Shown: piece after piece, positions 1 to 13,000 of the stretch
Layout: each line of letters opens with the position of its first letter
Numbering within the stretch: position 1 is the first letter of the stretch
Assembly (NCBI GenBank): GCA_009602735.1
Contig: WELA01006875.1
Location: forward strand, 203,070 to 267,069
DNA: 64,000 nt
DNA from: Mesotaenium endlicherianum
Lineage: Eukaryota; Streptophyta; Zygnematophyceae; Zygnematales; Mesotaeniaceae
Reading direction: 5' to 3'
Notes under the pieces: model-generated
The model's input: only the letters and a program-made list of their open reading frames with translations
The model's database searches: none
What the model was told of the DNA's origin: nothing
Made by a program: the position numbers and the translations under genes

Positions 1-147
1 GGGGAGGGGGGAGAGGAGGGGGAAGCTAAGGGGAGAGGGAGGGGCGGGGACAGAAAGCCATAAGTCATTGTTTGACGACAAGTCCCCCAATAGTTGATAA
101 GTGGGTCAGAGCTTTTCTTCTCCTTAGGAGGGGTGCAGTTGGATCAC

Positions 148-1213
148 CTCCAGCTGCACGTGCTCCGACTTCGTCTTCGCACGCACGTCCGCCAGGGCTG
201 CTTCGCCCCTCTCCTTGTTGCGGCACAGCATGTGCACGGTGGCGCCCCTGCGGCCGGATGCTGGCACTTATCGGGTCAGCCTTCCCGACATCTAGGCTTT
301 GGGTGAAGGATAAACTGGCGCATAAATCGCCACACAGCTCTCGCTATTTCGTTCATAGACATCGTAAAATTATGCGGTGCACTCTTGGCCCCTCGCAGGC
401 AAGACAGCCAGGTTAGAAACAAGTGATTGACACACGCAAAAACACACACGACTGGAACACATACTCGTACAGTCAAGATTTTTCCACGTATTATTGTCAA
501 AAGCACGTGTGAGATCCACCATGTGCATACACTTTGAGTGAATGTTACCACATTGACAAATGTCAAGGTGAGTACCAAGGAAGATAAACAATCACTCAGA
601 AACACTCATTGGTGCGCGTGCACGTTTCAAGTATGAGGCAGATAGGAGCCAGCATGGAGCTCTTATTTGAGCTATTTGGGCAATCAATGCCAAGCTCAAG
701 ATGAAGAGAGGACGAGGAGCAGGAGGCACAGGCAACCAGAATGTGTCTCGATGTTCCCAAAGAAACATAAGGAGAATGAAGGGCCATCATTTCCCAGCAC
801 TCTCTTTCATCAAACCGTCCTCCCCACCCCCCAATGTTCATTTTTTGCCCCAAAATGTCTTCTTTTCAATTATCCGTCTCCCCTTCTCCTTGTTTCATGT
901 ATATACTAGTTGTTGTATGTTGTACATTATAAATTTCTTACAAAACATCTGTTCATGTTCCAATAAGATTTAAAAATCTTCCAAGAAGAACCGATTAAAC
1001 AAAAGGAGGTGACATGAACGTCAAGCGTGAGAAGAATGAAGGGAGGGCAGCGGCACACCTGGCCGCGAGCATCTCCACGGCTGCCTTGCCGATCCCCGCA
1101 TTTGCTCCTGTAACCACGCAGTTGATACCTGTCAAGTCCTGCTTCAAGTCCTCCTCCTTGAAGGCCTTAGCGTGCTTCCTGCCGCGAAGAAGCCGCGCAC
1201 GTGCCCCTCGCAC
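148..1213 (-). CDS. DHRS12-like short-chain dehydrogenase, 5' exons (partial)
   Basis: Two exons of a short-chain dehydrogenase/reductase run off the left edge. The upstream exon ends at 1059 before a GTGTGC donor and encodes ...KHAKAFKEEDL... followed by the Rossmann cofactor motif VVTGANAGIGKA. The next exon (148-247, after acceptor CAG at 250-248) continues in phase with GATVHMLCRNKERGEAAL and ends at a GAG|GTGATC donor. The joined order (TGxxxGIG, beta-strand, CRNKERGEAA) matches the SDR core of the plant DHRS12 group; other microsomal SDRs are possible. Catalytic Tyr-Lys would lie beyond the window. The 5' limit is unclear: no ATG is in frame upstream of the motif. A frame-shifted stretch at 1214-1380 encodes a hydrophobic segment that could be a membrane anchor joined by another intron. 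Confidence 0.72.
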
Positions 1214-4200
1214 GTTCAGGAACGAAGAAGACAGCGATTAGGATACCAAACCCGAATCTCCCAAGTGTGAACAGGACCGCGACAAAAGAGGCGCTCACAA
1301 TTACTGGGCCCACAAAATGCTGCAGCCGCCCACCGCCGGGAAAACATCGTCTGTTCATTACAATGACCTGCAAGTACGTCACACGAGGGATAGCGCTCCA
1401 CGGGGAGCTGCAAGATGCTGTTCCTTGGGGTGCAATCCTGCGGCTTGAGCATCGGGTTGATGGAACATATCAGGCTTCAGCAGGGCTGCTGCCTACTGTG
1501 TCCGACAAACCTGACTTGACCCGAACAGGAAGCAAGCAGGTTCAGACTGAGTCCACGTAAGGTGACACCTTTGTGACAAATGACGACGTGACAGGTAGGC
1601 GTCTTGGTCGGGGATGTGTTTTCTATTCTTTGGCGTGATTGCGAGGGAAATCGAGCCACTGGACATTTTAATCCAAAATTAATTTTTTGAAAGGATTAAG
1701 GATTTTTCTTTAAAGGACGAAGTAACTATAGTGTAACGCCTGGAATCATTTCTGACATACTATTTCTGACACACTAGATGACCTTCAAAAGAAAATGGTC
1801 GCAGGCACAGCGCGGAGGCCAAGTCTGATACCAGTACCGGCAAGTGTGAACAAGGGCTTACAGATAAGCCTGCCGGGAGAAGTTGAGACTCCCGTACGCA
1901 ACAAACGCGGCCGTCCGATACATCTGATCAAGTGCGCGCGCTCCCCCGAAGCCCCATGCATAAACACGATTGCCACGGATGATGACATTAGCACGTGCTC
2001 CCCATACTTTTAGCTTAGAGCAATTATCACAACCCTTACACCATGCGCACAAACGCTCACAGACACGCGCGCGTGTGTACATACACACACACACACACAC
2101 GTGTGTGTGCGGGTGCGCACGATAGGGACATAGGGCGCCACATAGGGCACAACTGTGATGCTTCACACTTTATACAGAGAAGGGGCCACGCCCGACATGC
2201 TTGAAGCTGGGCTTGGGGGGCTAGGGTTTCAAAGAAAAATGGAGGAAGCTGGGCTTTAAAAAGCATGTGCCACCTAGAAGAGGTAACAGAGGAACATCCA
2301 CCAGGATGTCTGGAGCCTATGGGAGTTGAGAGAGAGGCTGCATGGGTACTCTATTTAACATTTTTACTCATTTTTTATTCTTCATTTTCTATTTTTTTTG
2401 TGTCCGGGGGCCCCCATAGACAAGCTCGTCACGAGCAGTTGCAAGCAGAAGCTACTGACTGGTCTGGGAGAACCACTTCTAATTGCTACCGCAAGATTCT
2501 TCTCCAGGAGAAAAAGAGCACCCGGCACCAATGTCAGGCTCGCAGAGCAACTTCACACATGCACATATATTAATGCCAGAGCGCATATCTTGGACATGTG
2601 ATGACTCCGTGGAGCGGTGAAAATGCAACAACATGTCATCTGTATGCCTAACATAATATTATAGCTTATCAGTGAGGTTCTCGAATGCCATATGTGTACA
2701 TAGGTGCACCACTAACTATCAGACGGTATGTATGCATAACTGCATAATTGCATAACTGCGTAGAAGGGATCCACGGCGGGAAAGTTGACGCATGGCTGCT
2801 TTCTTCACGCTGCTTCATGAGAAGGAACTGACTATGATGTGAGTAGAAATGCCCAGGGTAGGATTACTATGTTTACGCACTTCGCCTTCCAGCTGAACCT
2901 ACCTGCATGTTGGCACGTTAGAGCAGAAGAGCTACACCTTCACCAAATAGCTCCTCTTTCTGATCCCACGTCTCTGAGAGCGACAGAAAACGCAGTATTA
3001 GCCCTTTACAGTCTGATGTTTATTTTCATCATTGACTCGATCAAGGACCCCTCGTGTTCGCCCTTGTTATACAGGCTAGTCTCAGATGACGTGGCACTCT
3101 CGGTTTGCCCGCTCCATGGGTTTTATCCCAACATTTACGGAAGGGGAAGCTTAGGGAGATTCCGAGCTGATGAATGTGCTAGGCACGACCGATCACAACG
3201 GCCTTGAGATCTTCCTTATACAAGAAGTGAACCTGACGAAGTCCGACCCTCAGCTACCTCTTTAAATTTGATCACGAGCAATTACGATCCCCGGCGAACA
3301 TTCTGAAATACACCAACCAACGCTGGAGAACTCCTTTGATAAGAATAAGAACTAATTAGATGTGGAGATTCTAGCGAACGGAAAGCATGAGATACGGCCA
3401 GAAACGAGTGCATACTGGAACGAGTGCTCGGAAGCTGCATCTTAGCACATCGTAGCACTTCGAAGGGATGTTAGTGTGGTGCATGACGTAAGCCCACATG
3501 TCACCTTCCTCTAAGATCTAAATTCGCGGCCCGTGTGATGCCTCGGGAGTGCAAACCTTGAACTAGTCTAAGTCACACGCGGTACACCTTACCCTTCAGA
3601 ACCCACCGACTAGCAACCTCGTACGCTTACCCTGCCTAGGGCCATGGCTACCATCGCCTAACAAAGTCAAAATCTCTCACACATTTGATGCTATCTTCAA
3701 CATTGATGAACCCAACCTAAGCATCATGTGCAGAAACTTTTGAGGCAAAGTACCTAGAACCTTATGAGGTCTGCTTACTAGTCTTTAGCAAGGCGAGCTC
3801 TTGCCCAACTAGGCCTTTCAAGTTTAAAGCAATTTGAAGTTCATATAAAAGCTCGTAGAAAAAATGAAGATAAGCGAAGCTTCCAATCTTTACATACATG
3901 CCTTTGCATTAGTCTTTACTCTTTCGAGAGACATTTTCTCAGAGTGCACTACTTATTCAAAAAGTAAATATTTAGAGAACAAGGCTTATGTCTGTATGTA
4001 ACTGTATGTATGTTGTATTTGAAGCATCTTGTCCAAAAATTGATCAATGAAATTGCAATTATGGATGACTACCCTTCACACATTAATGCACTCCACACAA
4101 CATTACAGCTACACATTATGATATACAGCTCTATATTATGTACATGCTAATGATTGAATTATTCTTTATGTATAGCTAAAAGAGAATTTATTGAAATTAA

Positions 4201-4670
4201 TTTAGGAGCAAACAAAAAAGTAAAATGAATAATATATAAAATTCAAGTAAATTAAACATAGTCATGACATTAGCAAAATCAATATGTAATTATTTTGTCA
4301 AAAATAAGAAATGTGTTGCAAGCGACAAATAATATGCGTATCGGAAATTACAGTCCCCAAGCACTCAGTAATCTTTTATCTCCTACATCAAGGTGGTCTA
4401 TCTGCCTCTCAATGTGATGTCTCTGAAAGTTCTTAGCAAGATAGAAGATACATTGCAAGGCTTATGAATGATGTGGATATGAAGTGCTACCAGACTAGAT
4501 GCACGATGCTCGAAGATGCTTGTTGTGCATACTACGCAATAATTTCCATTTTTCACCTCTTGGGAAAATGCATGTGGTTCCACCTTGCATGTGCAGAGGT
4601 TGGGAATGAATTGCTTTGCATCTCCACATTGGTAGGTCCATTAACTTGGAGAAAGTTGAAGGTGTACATC
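1214..4670. other. gene-poor AT-rich stretch
   Basis: No convincing exon, RNA gene or transposon domain was recognised. A hydrophobic minus-strand frame at 1214-1380 may belong to the SDR gene. Short open frames elsewhere lack family motifs and look like chance. A CA/GT microsatellite sits at 2066-2110. Confidence 0.5.
2066..2110. repeat. CA/GT microsatellite
   Basis: A short alternating purine-pyrimidine tract, GCGCGTGT then ACATACAC(AC)n followed by GTGTGTGTG, so the two halves are self-complementary and could form a hairpin or Z-DNA. No gene overlaps it convincingly. Confidence 0.8.
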
Positions 4671-5010
4671 CGTAATGAATCAATATATGAATGAGTATAT
4701 TAATCTGGTTAACTGTAATACTAAATTAATGCAGCCAGCTGGATTTCACGCATAATTCTCTATGATGACTTAGTCAAGTGCAATAGGTTGAAGTCTTTTT
4801 AAGTTAGCTAGCTCACACGTTCTTTGATAGCTAGTTCTTTGACAGCCACTTGATCACCTTAACTTTCAAACGAAAATAGCAAACTGAATAGTGACACGTT
4901 TATTATGATATATGGGATACATGAATGGTCAATTGATACCTTCGGCGGGTAGCGATTTGGAATGATGAGAGATGGTCGTGGATTGAAATCAGGGAATCAA
5001 GGGTGGTACT
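4671..5010 (+). repeat. degenerate LTR relic of the E2 family
   Basis: Begins CGTAATGAATCA, matching the LTR start TGTAATGAATCA seen at 8800 and 45376. It then shares blocks in the same order: a CACGTTCTTTGATAGC block (CACATTCTTTGACAGC in the younger LTRs), GATATATGGGATACATGAATGGTCA (shown only in part; GATATGCTAGATGAACGGCCA in the younger copies), and GATGAGAGATGGTCGTGGATT (GATGGGAGATGGCGGTGGATT). A purine-rich tract precedes it. The 3' half is not recognisable, so the right end is approximate. It is far more diverged than the other five LTR copies and marks an older wave of the family. Confidence 0.6.
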
Positions 5011-8000
5011 TAGTATAGTGTAGCATTCTTTTACCCTATGCAGTTAGCTAGTCAATGCAAGTCAATTCACCTTGTTTGGACTTGTATAGACTTAGATAAT
5101 TACTCTTCAGTGTAAGTAATCATCTTCTAGGACTTATGCGCCTCCTTGGTCACTTTCCATCTCAGGGGCCAAACTTCTTCATCTTACAGTTATATTTTTG
5201 TTGTACATGTTGAGTGGACCATGACTAGTATCGTAGTATCCTCCTCATTGTCCACGACGTACATCTACACACCATGCACTTCATTTCTTTTTATTCTGTC
5301 ACGATTGAGGACATCGGAAGGAGCTCGGCATCGGCATGGCTAGCAAGCGAAAAGACTCTCCAAGCAAGGAAGTGACACAGGGAGGGGACTACTCCCTAAC
5401 TGGACACGGACTGCTTAATCTATGTGCTGGTGGATAAAAACCCCCCCTAACAGGGGAGAAAACCCACAACTTATGAGCTTGGAAATGTAAAGAGAATATT
5501 AGAGGTCTATACTGGGCACTATTGGACAACTGAGCAACTAAGAAGCAACTAATAGCTGAGGGAAGAATGAGCTATGAACCCGTAAAAGAGAGGCGGAGGC
5601 AAGACGAACGACTGAACCTTCTAAGACGAAGGAGAGAGAGAGAGCAATGCGTGTATGGAAGATCCTAGGCTAACAATGTTGTGGCCGAGCTTCGGCCCCA
5701 CGAGACTCTAGTCGACGGACTTGTAGCAAGATTGGCGAAGCTAGCACCTTCCTAAAGAGAGGTAAGAAACAAGCAAGCATATTCCGCAAAGGGTATGAAG
5801 AACAAGACTTGTGAGGAGAAATAATAACTGAAGCATGAAAACGGACATACAAATGCTAACTCCAACATGGTGTTAGCGTGCTCCCTAAGTAGCATGCTCG
5901 CGAATGCCTAAGCTCAGTGCCTACGATGAAGGACGAAAATACACCTAACTGTAGTGACATGTTATTGCGTCAAAGTGGAATAAGTGACTCACCAAGGACA
6001 AACACAAAATGAGGTGATAAGGAACGAACTACTTGTCGTACTACACCCAACTCTCCATGTGCAGTCACCTATACACTCCCTAACCCCTCGCGAACCTGTG
6101 GACATACCCGACGAGCTCGCTTATCGTACATGAAAAATCAGTCACAAATCGCTGTGGTTGCCACTTGGTACCAGCGCCGACCCAACAAGTGGGGGAACTT
6201 GTGGGTCGACCTTCACACGTGTGGGCGGCAGCACCACGTGTGAAGGCAAAGAGTAGGCGCGGGATTTGGGCAATGTCGTACAGCTGCTCAATAGCAGAAC
6301 CTCGTGAACGGATCATAGGTCCAAGTGCTCACCCCAACTGCCTGTGAACTGAGCCTTTCTCGCCTACCACCCTAACTCGACTAACCACTAAGACCTGTTA
6401 ACACCCTCCACCCCCCCCACTTGACACTCGATGGACTCAACAGCATCAGACAATACTGCTTTTACAAATTATTATGAAACAGGATTCTTCAAATCATCTT
6501 AAATTCAAAGAGTGTGTTCACGACACAAAGTATGAAGCTTTGATCCATCCATGTCTTCCCATATACTACTAGATCCATATTGCAGTTTTCAAATGGTAAT
6601 ACTTTGGCCACCAATCACATGCTTGAACTGAAATTTTCTTACATTAGATACCATTCACCTCTTTGCAGTCTAGTCGTAGTGTTGATTACACATTCAAGAT
6701 AGATTGCCTTTAGGAGTCTGCCATTGTAGCTCGCTTAAGGCATCGTGTACATTACACAATGAAGTAAAGGCAAAACTGTAATCTCTAGTGGGTTTCAAAT
6801 ATGAGTCTTTGTGAGGTCTATTCCGCCTATGCCACTCAATTTCCTGTCACATTTTAGACTTACTTGTGGTAAGAAAAACGTCACAACTTACCCTCTCATG
6901 CAAGGACTACTTTAACAGACCACCCATTGTGCTATTAGTGATATTTTGGGCCCATGTTTCAATTGTTGCATCACTCTATAGCGTGCAACTTTGTGGTGCT
7001 CACTCTAATTATTACAAACTTCCTTTTTGCATACTTAGAGATTCGTGTGATGGTTCTTTATTGCTTCCACATATTTACATAGTAATTACGAACCGTTGAA
7101 GCAAAGCCTGCTAAGACACTAATCGTTTGGAGCACTTATGAATTTGACGTGCCCGACCTAATTCGGCACGATGCAACCGTCCTCGCCCTTCTCTTGGTGA
7201 TAGCTGGCCACTACCAATGCTTGCTATGGTTTGTCTCAAGACTCCGCCCACCCTTACTCTTTCTCAATCTGGTGGATGCATATTCAGGGCCAGAGAGTGC
7301 CTATCCAACAAACTATTTGTCATCGTCTAACACCCATATTGACATGCCATGAGTCATCTTGGCCCGCGCTCGTGCTTTCTGCGCCTCTCTTGGTCGCCCT
7401 TTGTGGCTCCATCAACTTAACGCGTTCCTGTATTGTCTTATATGTGTCGTGGGATAACATGTGACAAAACGACCAAAGGTTGACTTTCAAAGTTGAAGAA
7501 GTTCAAGAAGATTTAATTACAATTGCAGGCAAGGATATGAAAGTGCTCATGTACATGTATTATACACCAGAGGATGCCAGAGGTTGGTGGTTTTCATTCA
7601 TGTATATCTGCTTTAACGCTTGTTATGTACGATTCACCGTCTCTGAATTTGCCATACTAGCAGGTCAAATCATAAATGACAGTTTACACTTCATCATTCA
7701 CGCACCCTTTTTGCTTTCACATGCCTTGCACAAGCAAGGCGTAGTTGATTTTCCAATGTCCTCATGTGCTCGTTTGATGAGCCAGTGTTATGCGTACACT
7801 TGGTTGAATTACCCAAATTAGGCATCCAGGTGCTGGCTGTGCAAAAATTCCTCTAATGGCAGACCTTCATGCATGTGCTTAGTGCTCTAGAATTCTTGCC
7901 TTTGAAACTTAGTCATGCTGTAATAGTAAGTCGCTTATCCTAGAGAGACATCACTGCTGATGGGATTATTGCTTATGGGGTTACTAATAGTGTGCATGAT

Positions 8001-8799
8001 AGAGTAGTACCTACTACTTTTGCATAGACATAGTGAGATAATTAGAAGCTAGGAGAATGTCATGCAATGGTTACCAACCTTGCCAGACTAGAAAGAACTA
8101 ATATATATTACTCAACATGCACGATGTAGCATACCATGCATCATCTCCATATCCCCCAAACTATCTCCCCAATTTCACTGAAGTGCAATTTGAGCATAAT
8201 AATATAAATAACAGGAGAACGTGCCTTGGCACCAAGAGCTTGCTACTACTTAGCATAAGCTTTCTACAGGATATTCTACTCTCACTTAGTTCTTGAACAA
8301 ATTGACCCAAACAAGAACTTAAACAACTGTTTGGCTCTCAAATACTCCAAGGAAAGCACAGAAGTCTTTTGCACCAACCAACCTCTTTGACTAGGCATCA
8401 TTCTCAGGCCCATCTCATTTTTTACCTGTACCCGGCAAGAGCTGAAGAGTCAAACAGGCTAGCATCTTGCCCGTAGTAGCCACATCAGGAAGCTGGCTAT
8501 GAACACAAACGCTCCCAAATGCGACACAAGCCCCCGTTGGAGAAGCCTTACATCCTCTCACACTTCGGCATGAAGGACGCCGCCATCACAATTCATGCTG
8601 CCTCCATCGACTGGTCATAATGCCCATGACTATCTCTGTTTGGGCAGTCGATGTGCATCCGATTGGAATTCCCCCTACACACATGTACGACCAGATATTC
8701 GAGGATTAGATGATCCAAATGATGCACATGTGTGAAGGATGCATGTGGTCACATAGAAAGCATCCCTGTGCATGCACGCCCACTGCTTGCCAGCCCCTC
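5011..8799. other. AT-rich region without recognisable genes
   Basis: No exon or retroelement domain could be supported. The stretch holds the paired hairpins at 6179-6246. A 19-base pyrimidine run at 6404-6422 is directly preceded on its left by TGTTAACA (6396-6403). Read on the minus strand this resembles a polypurine tract followed by an LTR start (TGTTAACAGG), so an old copia-type LTR may lie at about 5870-6403. No matching PBS or pol frame was found. Confidence 0.4.
6179..6246. other. two adjacent hairpins, one with CACGTG in a 12-bp stem
   Basis: First hairpin: GACCCAACAAGT (6179-6190) pairs with ACTTGTGGGTC (6197-6207), with one bulged A. Second hairpin: CCTTCACACGTG (6210-6221) pairs perfectly with CACGTGTGAAGG (6235-6246) across a 13-nt loop. 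Both arms of the second contain CACGTG. Function unknown; it could be part of an old LTR or a MITE. Confidence 0.6.
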
Positions 8800-9520
8800 T
8801 GTAATGAATCAGTATATTAGTAGGTATAATATTCATTTAAATATAATAGTTAATCATGTTCAGCTTGCTGAACTCTAGTTAAATAATCAGTCTGTTGGAC
8901 TTTATATTTAATAGCAGTTTAATGACTCAGCCCGAAGCAGCAGGCTGAAGTCAACTTAAGTCAGCTTGCTGACACATTCTTTGACAGCCAGCTGACTTCC
9001 GTACTCGGTAGCAGCGAACTGCCTCGATATGCATCTAAGTGTGATATGCTAGATGAACGGCCAGATGACATCCCTATGATGGATGGCGACTCGGGATGAT
9101 GGGAGATGGCGGTGGATTTGGTTAACCGAGGTCCTACCAACGTGGTTAACTCCCGGGTAGGCGGTGCCATCGCACTGGCCGTTGAACAGTAAACTCATTC
9201 CATGTATATATGCTAGGCATTGCTCTCGAGTTCGGCATTTGGAAACGAGGCCAACTCTCTTGTACAGCTTACTGAGAGAGATCTGAATCCAAGGCGAGAA
9301 GCCATTGATACGCACTGTCTTCTAACCTTGCTTATGTTGAGTTTTACTGATTGCATTATTGATGCTAGTTTACTCGCATTTGACTTACGAGTGTTGTTCA
9401 CTGCTAGTGTGTTGTCCTTTTGCCGTTTAATCAGTTAACGGAAAATCCATAAAGATTACTTGCTGATATAAAGATCTCTATTAATTGTTAATCGCCTATT
9501 TGGTAAGTCAATTTATTTCA
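8800..9520 (+). mobile_element. solo LTR (LTR-A) of the E2 family with target duplication
   Basis: The LTR runs from TGTAATGAATC to ATTTATTTCA with TG...CA ends. It is flanked by a perfect 5-bp direct repeat CCCTC (8795-8799 and 9521-9525), as expected for a Ty3/gypsy insertion reduced to a solo LTR by intra-element recombination. No PPT or PBS flanks it. A TATA-like TTTATATTTA lies at 8901-8910. Palindromes GTTCAGC-TT-GCTGAAC (8858-8873) and GTCAGC-TT-GCTGAC (8960-8973) mark the presumed U3. Short open frames inside it recur in every copy and are not genes. Confidence 0.9.
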
Positions 9521-9682
9521 CCCTCCCACCTGCTTGCTCATCAAGAGGTCCTTTCAATGCCCTGCCAAAAGGCTCCACTCTCCCAAAGAAAGGCAAACTT
9601 ACGAGCAAAAGCACACCCACGAGACCTGGACACGAGAGCCACAGCAGGATCCCAGCAAGAAGAAGTTGCGACGGACATTTAG

Positions 9683-9921
9683 GCCTGTGACGAGTTCATG
9701 CATAAGGATGTCCCATGCATGCATGCTTGGCTGAAGGATGACAATGCGATTTCTTCATCAAAAAGTACACTCTTAAAAGGAGATCTCCAGGGTAGACCAG
9801 AAAGTTCACCGTTTTTCAAATTTCTGGTCTGCTCAGAAGCTAGAGCCCTGTGGCATGTTTTCATGCGCCACAAAAGCACGGGAGCGGGGAGGACATGGAC
9901 AAACAACTACAAGCTTCAAAC
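9683..9921 (+). CDS. possible exon of an unrecognised gene
   Basis: An open stretch of 79 codons plus 2 nt between an acceptor-like ATTTAG (AG at 9681-9682) and a consensus donor GTAAGT at 9922. It encodes ACDEFMHKDVPCMHAWLKDD and onward, ending ...TNNYKLQ. I do not recognise the family. It lies between a solo LTR and the truncated end of element E0, so it may be an orphan exon of a gene broken by transposons, or chance. Confidence 0.25.
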
Positions 9922-10061
9922 GTAAGTCCCACAACAATGTCTTTCCCTTGACTGCAGTCCAGAGGTGCCATATGCCATGCATCACGTATGTGCTAGCAAG
10001 AAGCGTGCCAGCGTGCCGGCATGCGAGCGCGCATACACCACATAAGGTCAAAGCTTCCTCA

Positions 10062-13000
10062 TTACCTTGTGCACCTCTTCGTTGTCAGACGGGGCGACGT
10101 TGGCACGAGCATAGAAGCTCTATGCAAACTCCGCGAGCTCGTCTTTGACGAGCCGCTGCTCCTCTTGCCCATCTTCACTGTGAGGCAAGGCACTCCCGGC
10201 ACTGACCTTACATCATCCCCCTCCTCAAGATGCGACGTCCTCGACGCATTCTGCAGATAACGTCTCAACTTACTCTTACAATGAGTCAAGTTGGCCTCTG
10301 GCTCCCAAGTGTTGTCGTCCGCATGGTAGCCTTTCCACTTGACCAGATACTCTTGGGCAAGTCGTTGACCTCGCTTGACTCGTCGATCGCCGACAATCGC
10401 CTCCACTTCATACTCCAATACATCATCGATCTCGACCGGTGGTGGCGGTGTAGGTAGTCGTCCTGGATGTCCTTCATTCGGGTCAACGTATGGCCGCAGA
10501 CAACTGACATGGAACACATCATGGATACGCCAGCCTGAAGGAAGTTCCAACTTGTAGGTCACTGGATTCACCTGCTTGAGCACCACAAAGGGACCTGTAA
10601 ACCGTGCCCGCAATTTCCTCTTGCCTGTGAAAGGTAGGTTCTCTGTTGACAAGAGTACTTTGTCGCCCACATGGAATGTCACTTCCCTCCTGTGCTTGTT
10701 AGCATGCTTGACCTGCTCTTCCTGTGCCTTCCGAATACACGTCTTCGCCATGTCCCAAGTCTTGGCCATCTGCTCCATAAAAGCTTGTGTAGTAGGAACC
10801 TGAGTCTCCTTGGCCTTTTCCAACAAGATGTTCCCTGGATGATATACTTCTCGCCCATAAACCATAGCGAATGGTGACTGCTTGGTCGATCCCTGCATGC
10901 TGTTATTGTAGGCAAACTCCAGTCCTGGTAACTTTTTGTCCCACTCTGAAGGGTCCTCCATAGTGAAACTCCTTAGCACCTCTTGCAGAGTTCTGTTGAG
11001 CCTCTCACTCTGCCCGTCTGTTTGAGGATGATAGGAAGTGCTCATACTCAGCTTGGTCCCCATCAAAGTAAACAACGACCGCCAGAAGTTGCTAGTAAAC
11101 CTTGAATCCCGATCTGAAACAATCACCTTCGGCAACCCATGTAGCCTGAAAATATGATCAAAGAATAGCCGTGCCACATCTGCTGCCGTAGAAGTTTCCT
11201 TCATGGGAATGAAGTGAGCCATCTTGCTGAGTCTGTCAGACACAACCCATACTGCATCGTGCCCTTGACCACTGACTGGTAACGATGTGATGAAGTCCAT
11301 AGCAATCTGCTCCCAAGGATACTCTGGAATAGGCAGGGGCTGCAATGTACCTCCCTTCTTTTGATTTGGTGTCTTGTTTCTCTGGCACGCATCGCAACTC
11401 CTGATCCACTCCTCGATGTCCTTGTCCATATTTCTCCAGTAATATTCCCGCTTCAGCACGCTTGCCGTCTTCTCGCTTCCAAAGTGTCCAGCATATAAGC
11501 AGTCATGATGCTCCGCAAGTAGTAAGTCTCGTAGCTCCTTGATGTCAGGTACCACCACTCTCTTGGAATCACCATAATACCATATGCCGTCCTTCTTCTG
11601 CATACTCGCGTTGAACTCCGCTGCTCCACCATCAGCAAACTGTGGGTCCTCCTCATAACCTTTTTGAAGCTTCTCCTTGAAGTCCATATTCTCCTTGATG
11701 ACTGAGACAGCTGCAAGGTCACACCTCCTGGATAAAGCGTCTGCAGGGTTGATCTTCCCAGGTAAGTACTCAATCTTGTGGTCGAACTGTTGCAGAAACT
11801 CCATCCACCTTGCTTGTCTTGGTGTCAACGTTGGCTGCGTCATAAACTTCTCCAAGCTCTTGTGGTCGGTCTTGATGAACACCTTCCGACCGTCCACATA
11901 ACATCGCCAAATCCTCAAAGCCTGGATAATAGCCAACATCTCTCGCTCGTGTGCTGCATAGTTCTGCTCTGCAGGACTCAACTTCCTGCTCTCATATGCC
12001 ACAGGCTGCAATCCTTTGCCCTGGTCCTGGAGAAGAATGGCTCCCACTGCAAAGTTTGACGCGTCTGTGATGATGGTGAAAGGAAGCTCTGGACTGGCAA
12101 TTGCCAACACAGGTGCCTGTGTTAACAGCTCTTTAATCTTCTCGAAGGCTTGCTGCTCCTTGTCACCCCATAGCCACTTCTCCTGCTTCTTCAACATGTC
12201 CGTGAGCGGTGCACACACCTTGGCAAATCCTTCAATGAAACGTCGGTAATAATTCGCCATGCCGAGGAAACTCCTGAGTTGATGAATATCAGCAGGTACC
12301 GGCCAATCTCTGACTGCTTGCACCTTCTTCTGCTCCACCTTGACTCCTTCAGCTCCCACTATGTGTCCAAGAAACTCGACCTCCTTGAGACAGAAGTCGC
12401 ACTTGCTCATCTTCCCATACAGCTTTTGATCTCTCAAGACCTCCAACACCTTCCTCAGATGCCCCACATGCTCCTCCAAGGTCTTCGAATAGATCAGGAT
12501 GTCGTCCAAAAATACCACCACAAACTGGTCCAAGTAGGGTCTGAAGATACTATTCATGAGTCCCATGAATGTAGCAGGTGCATTAGTCAATCCAAAAGGC
12601 ATGACTGTGAACTCGAACAAACCATAGCGAGTTCTGAAAGCAGTCTTCTGAACGTCTCCTTCCGCAATCCGTACCTGGTGATAGCCACTCCTCAAATCGA
12701 TCTTCGAGAAATACTTCGCCCCGACAAGCCTGTCAATCAACTCGTCCACTCGTGGAAGTGGGTACCTGTTCTTGATGGTGACCTTGTTGAGTGCCCGGTA
12801 GTCGACACACATCCTCATAGTCCCATCCTTCTTCTTCACAAATAAGACTGGCGCTGCAAATGGAGACTCGCTGGGTCGGATGAATCCCTTCTCCAATAAC
12901 TCTGTCAGTTGCTTCTTCAACTCATCCAACTCCGCAAACGATTGTCGATAGGCGGGTCTCACTGGTGGCTTGCTCCCTGGTTCCAACTCAATCTTGTGCT

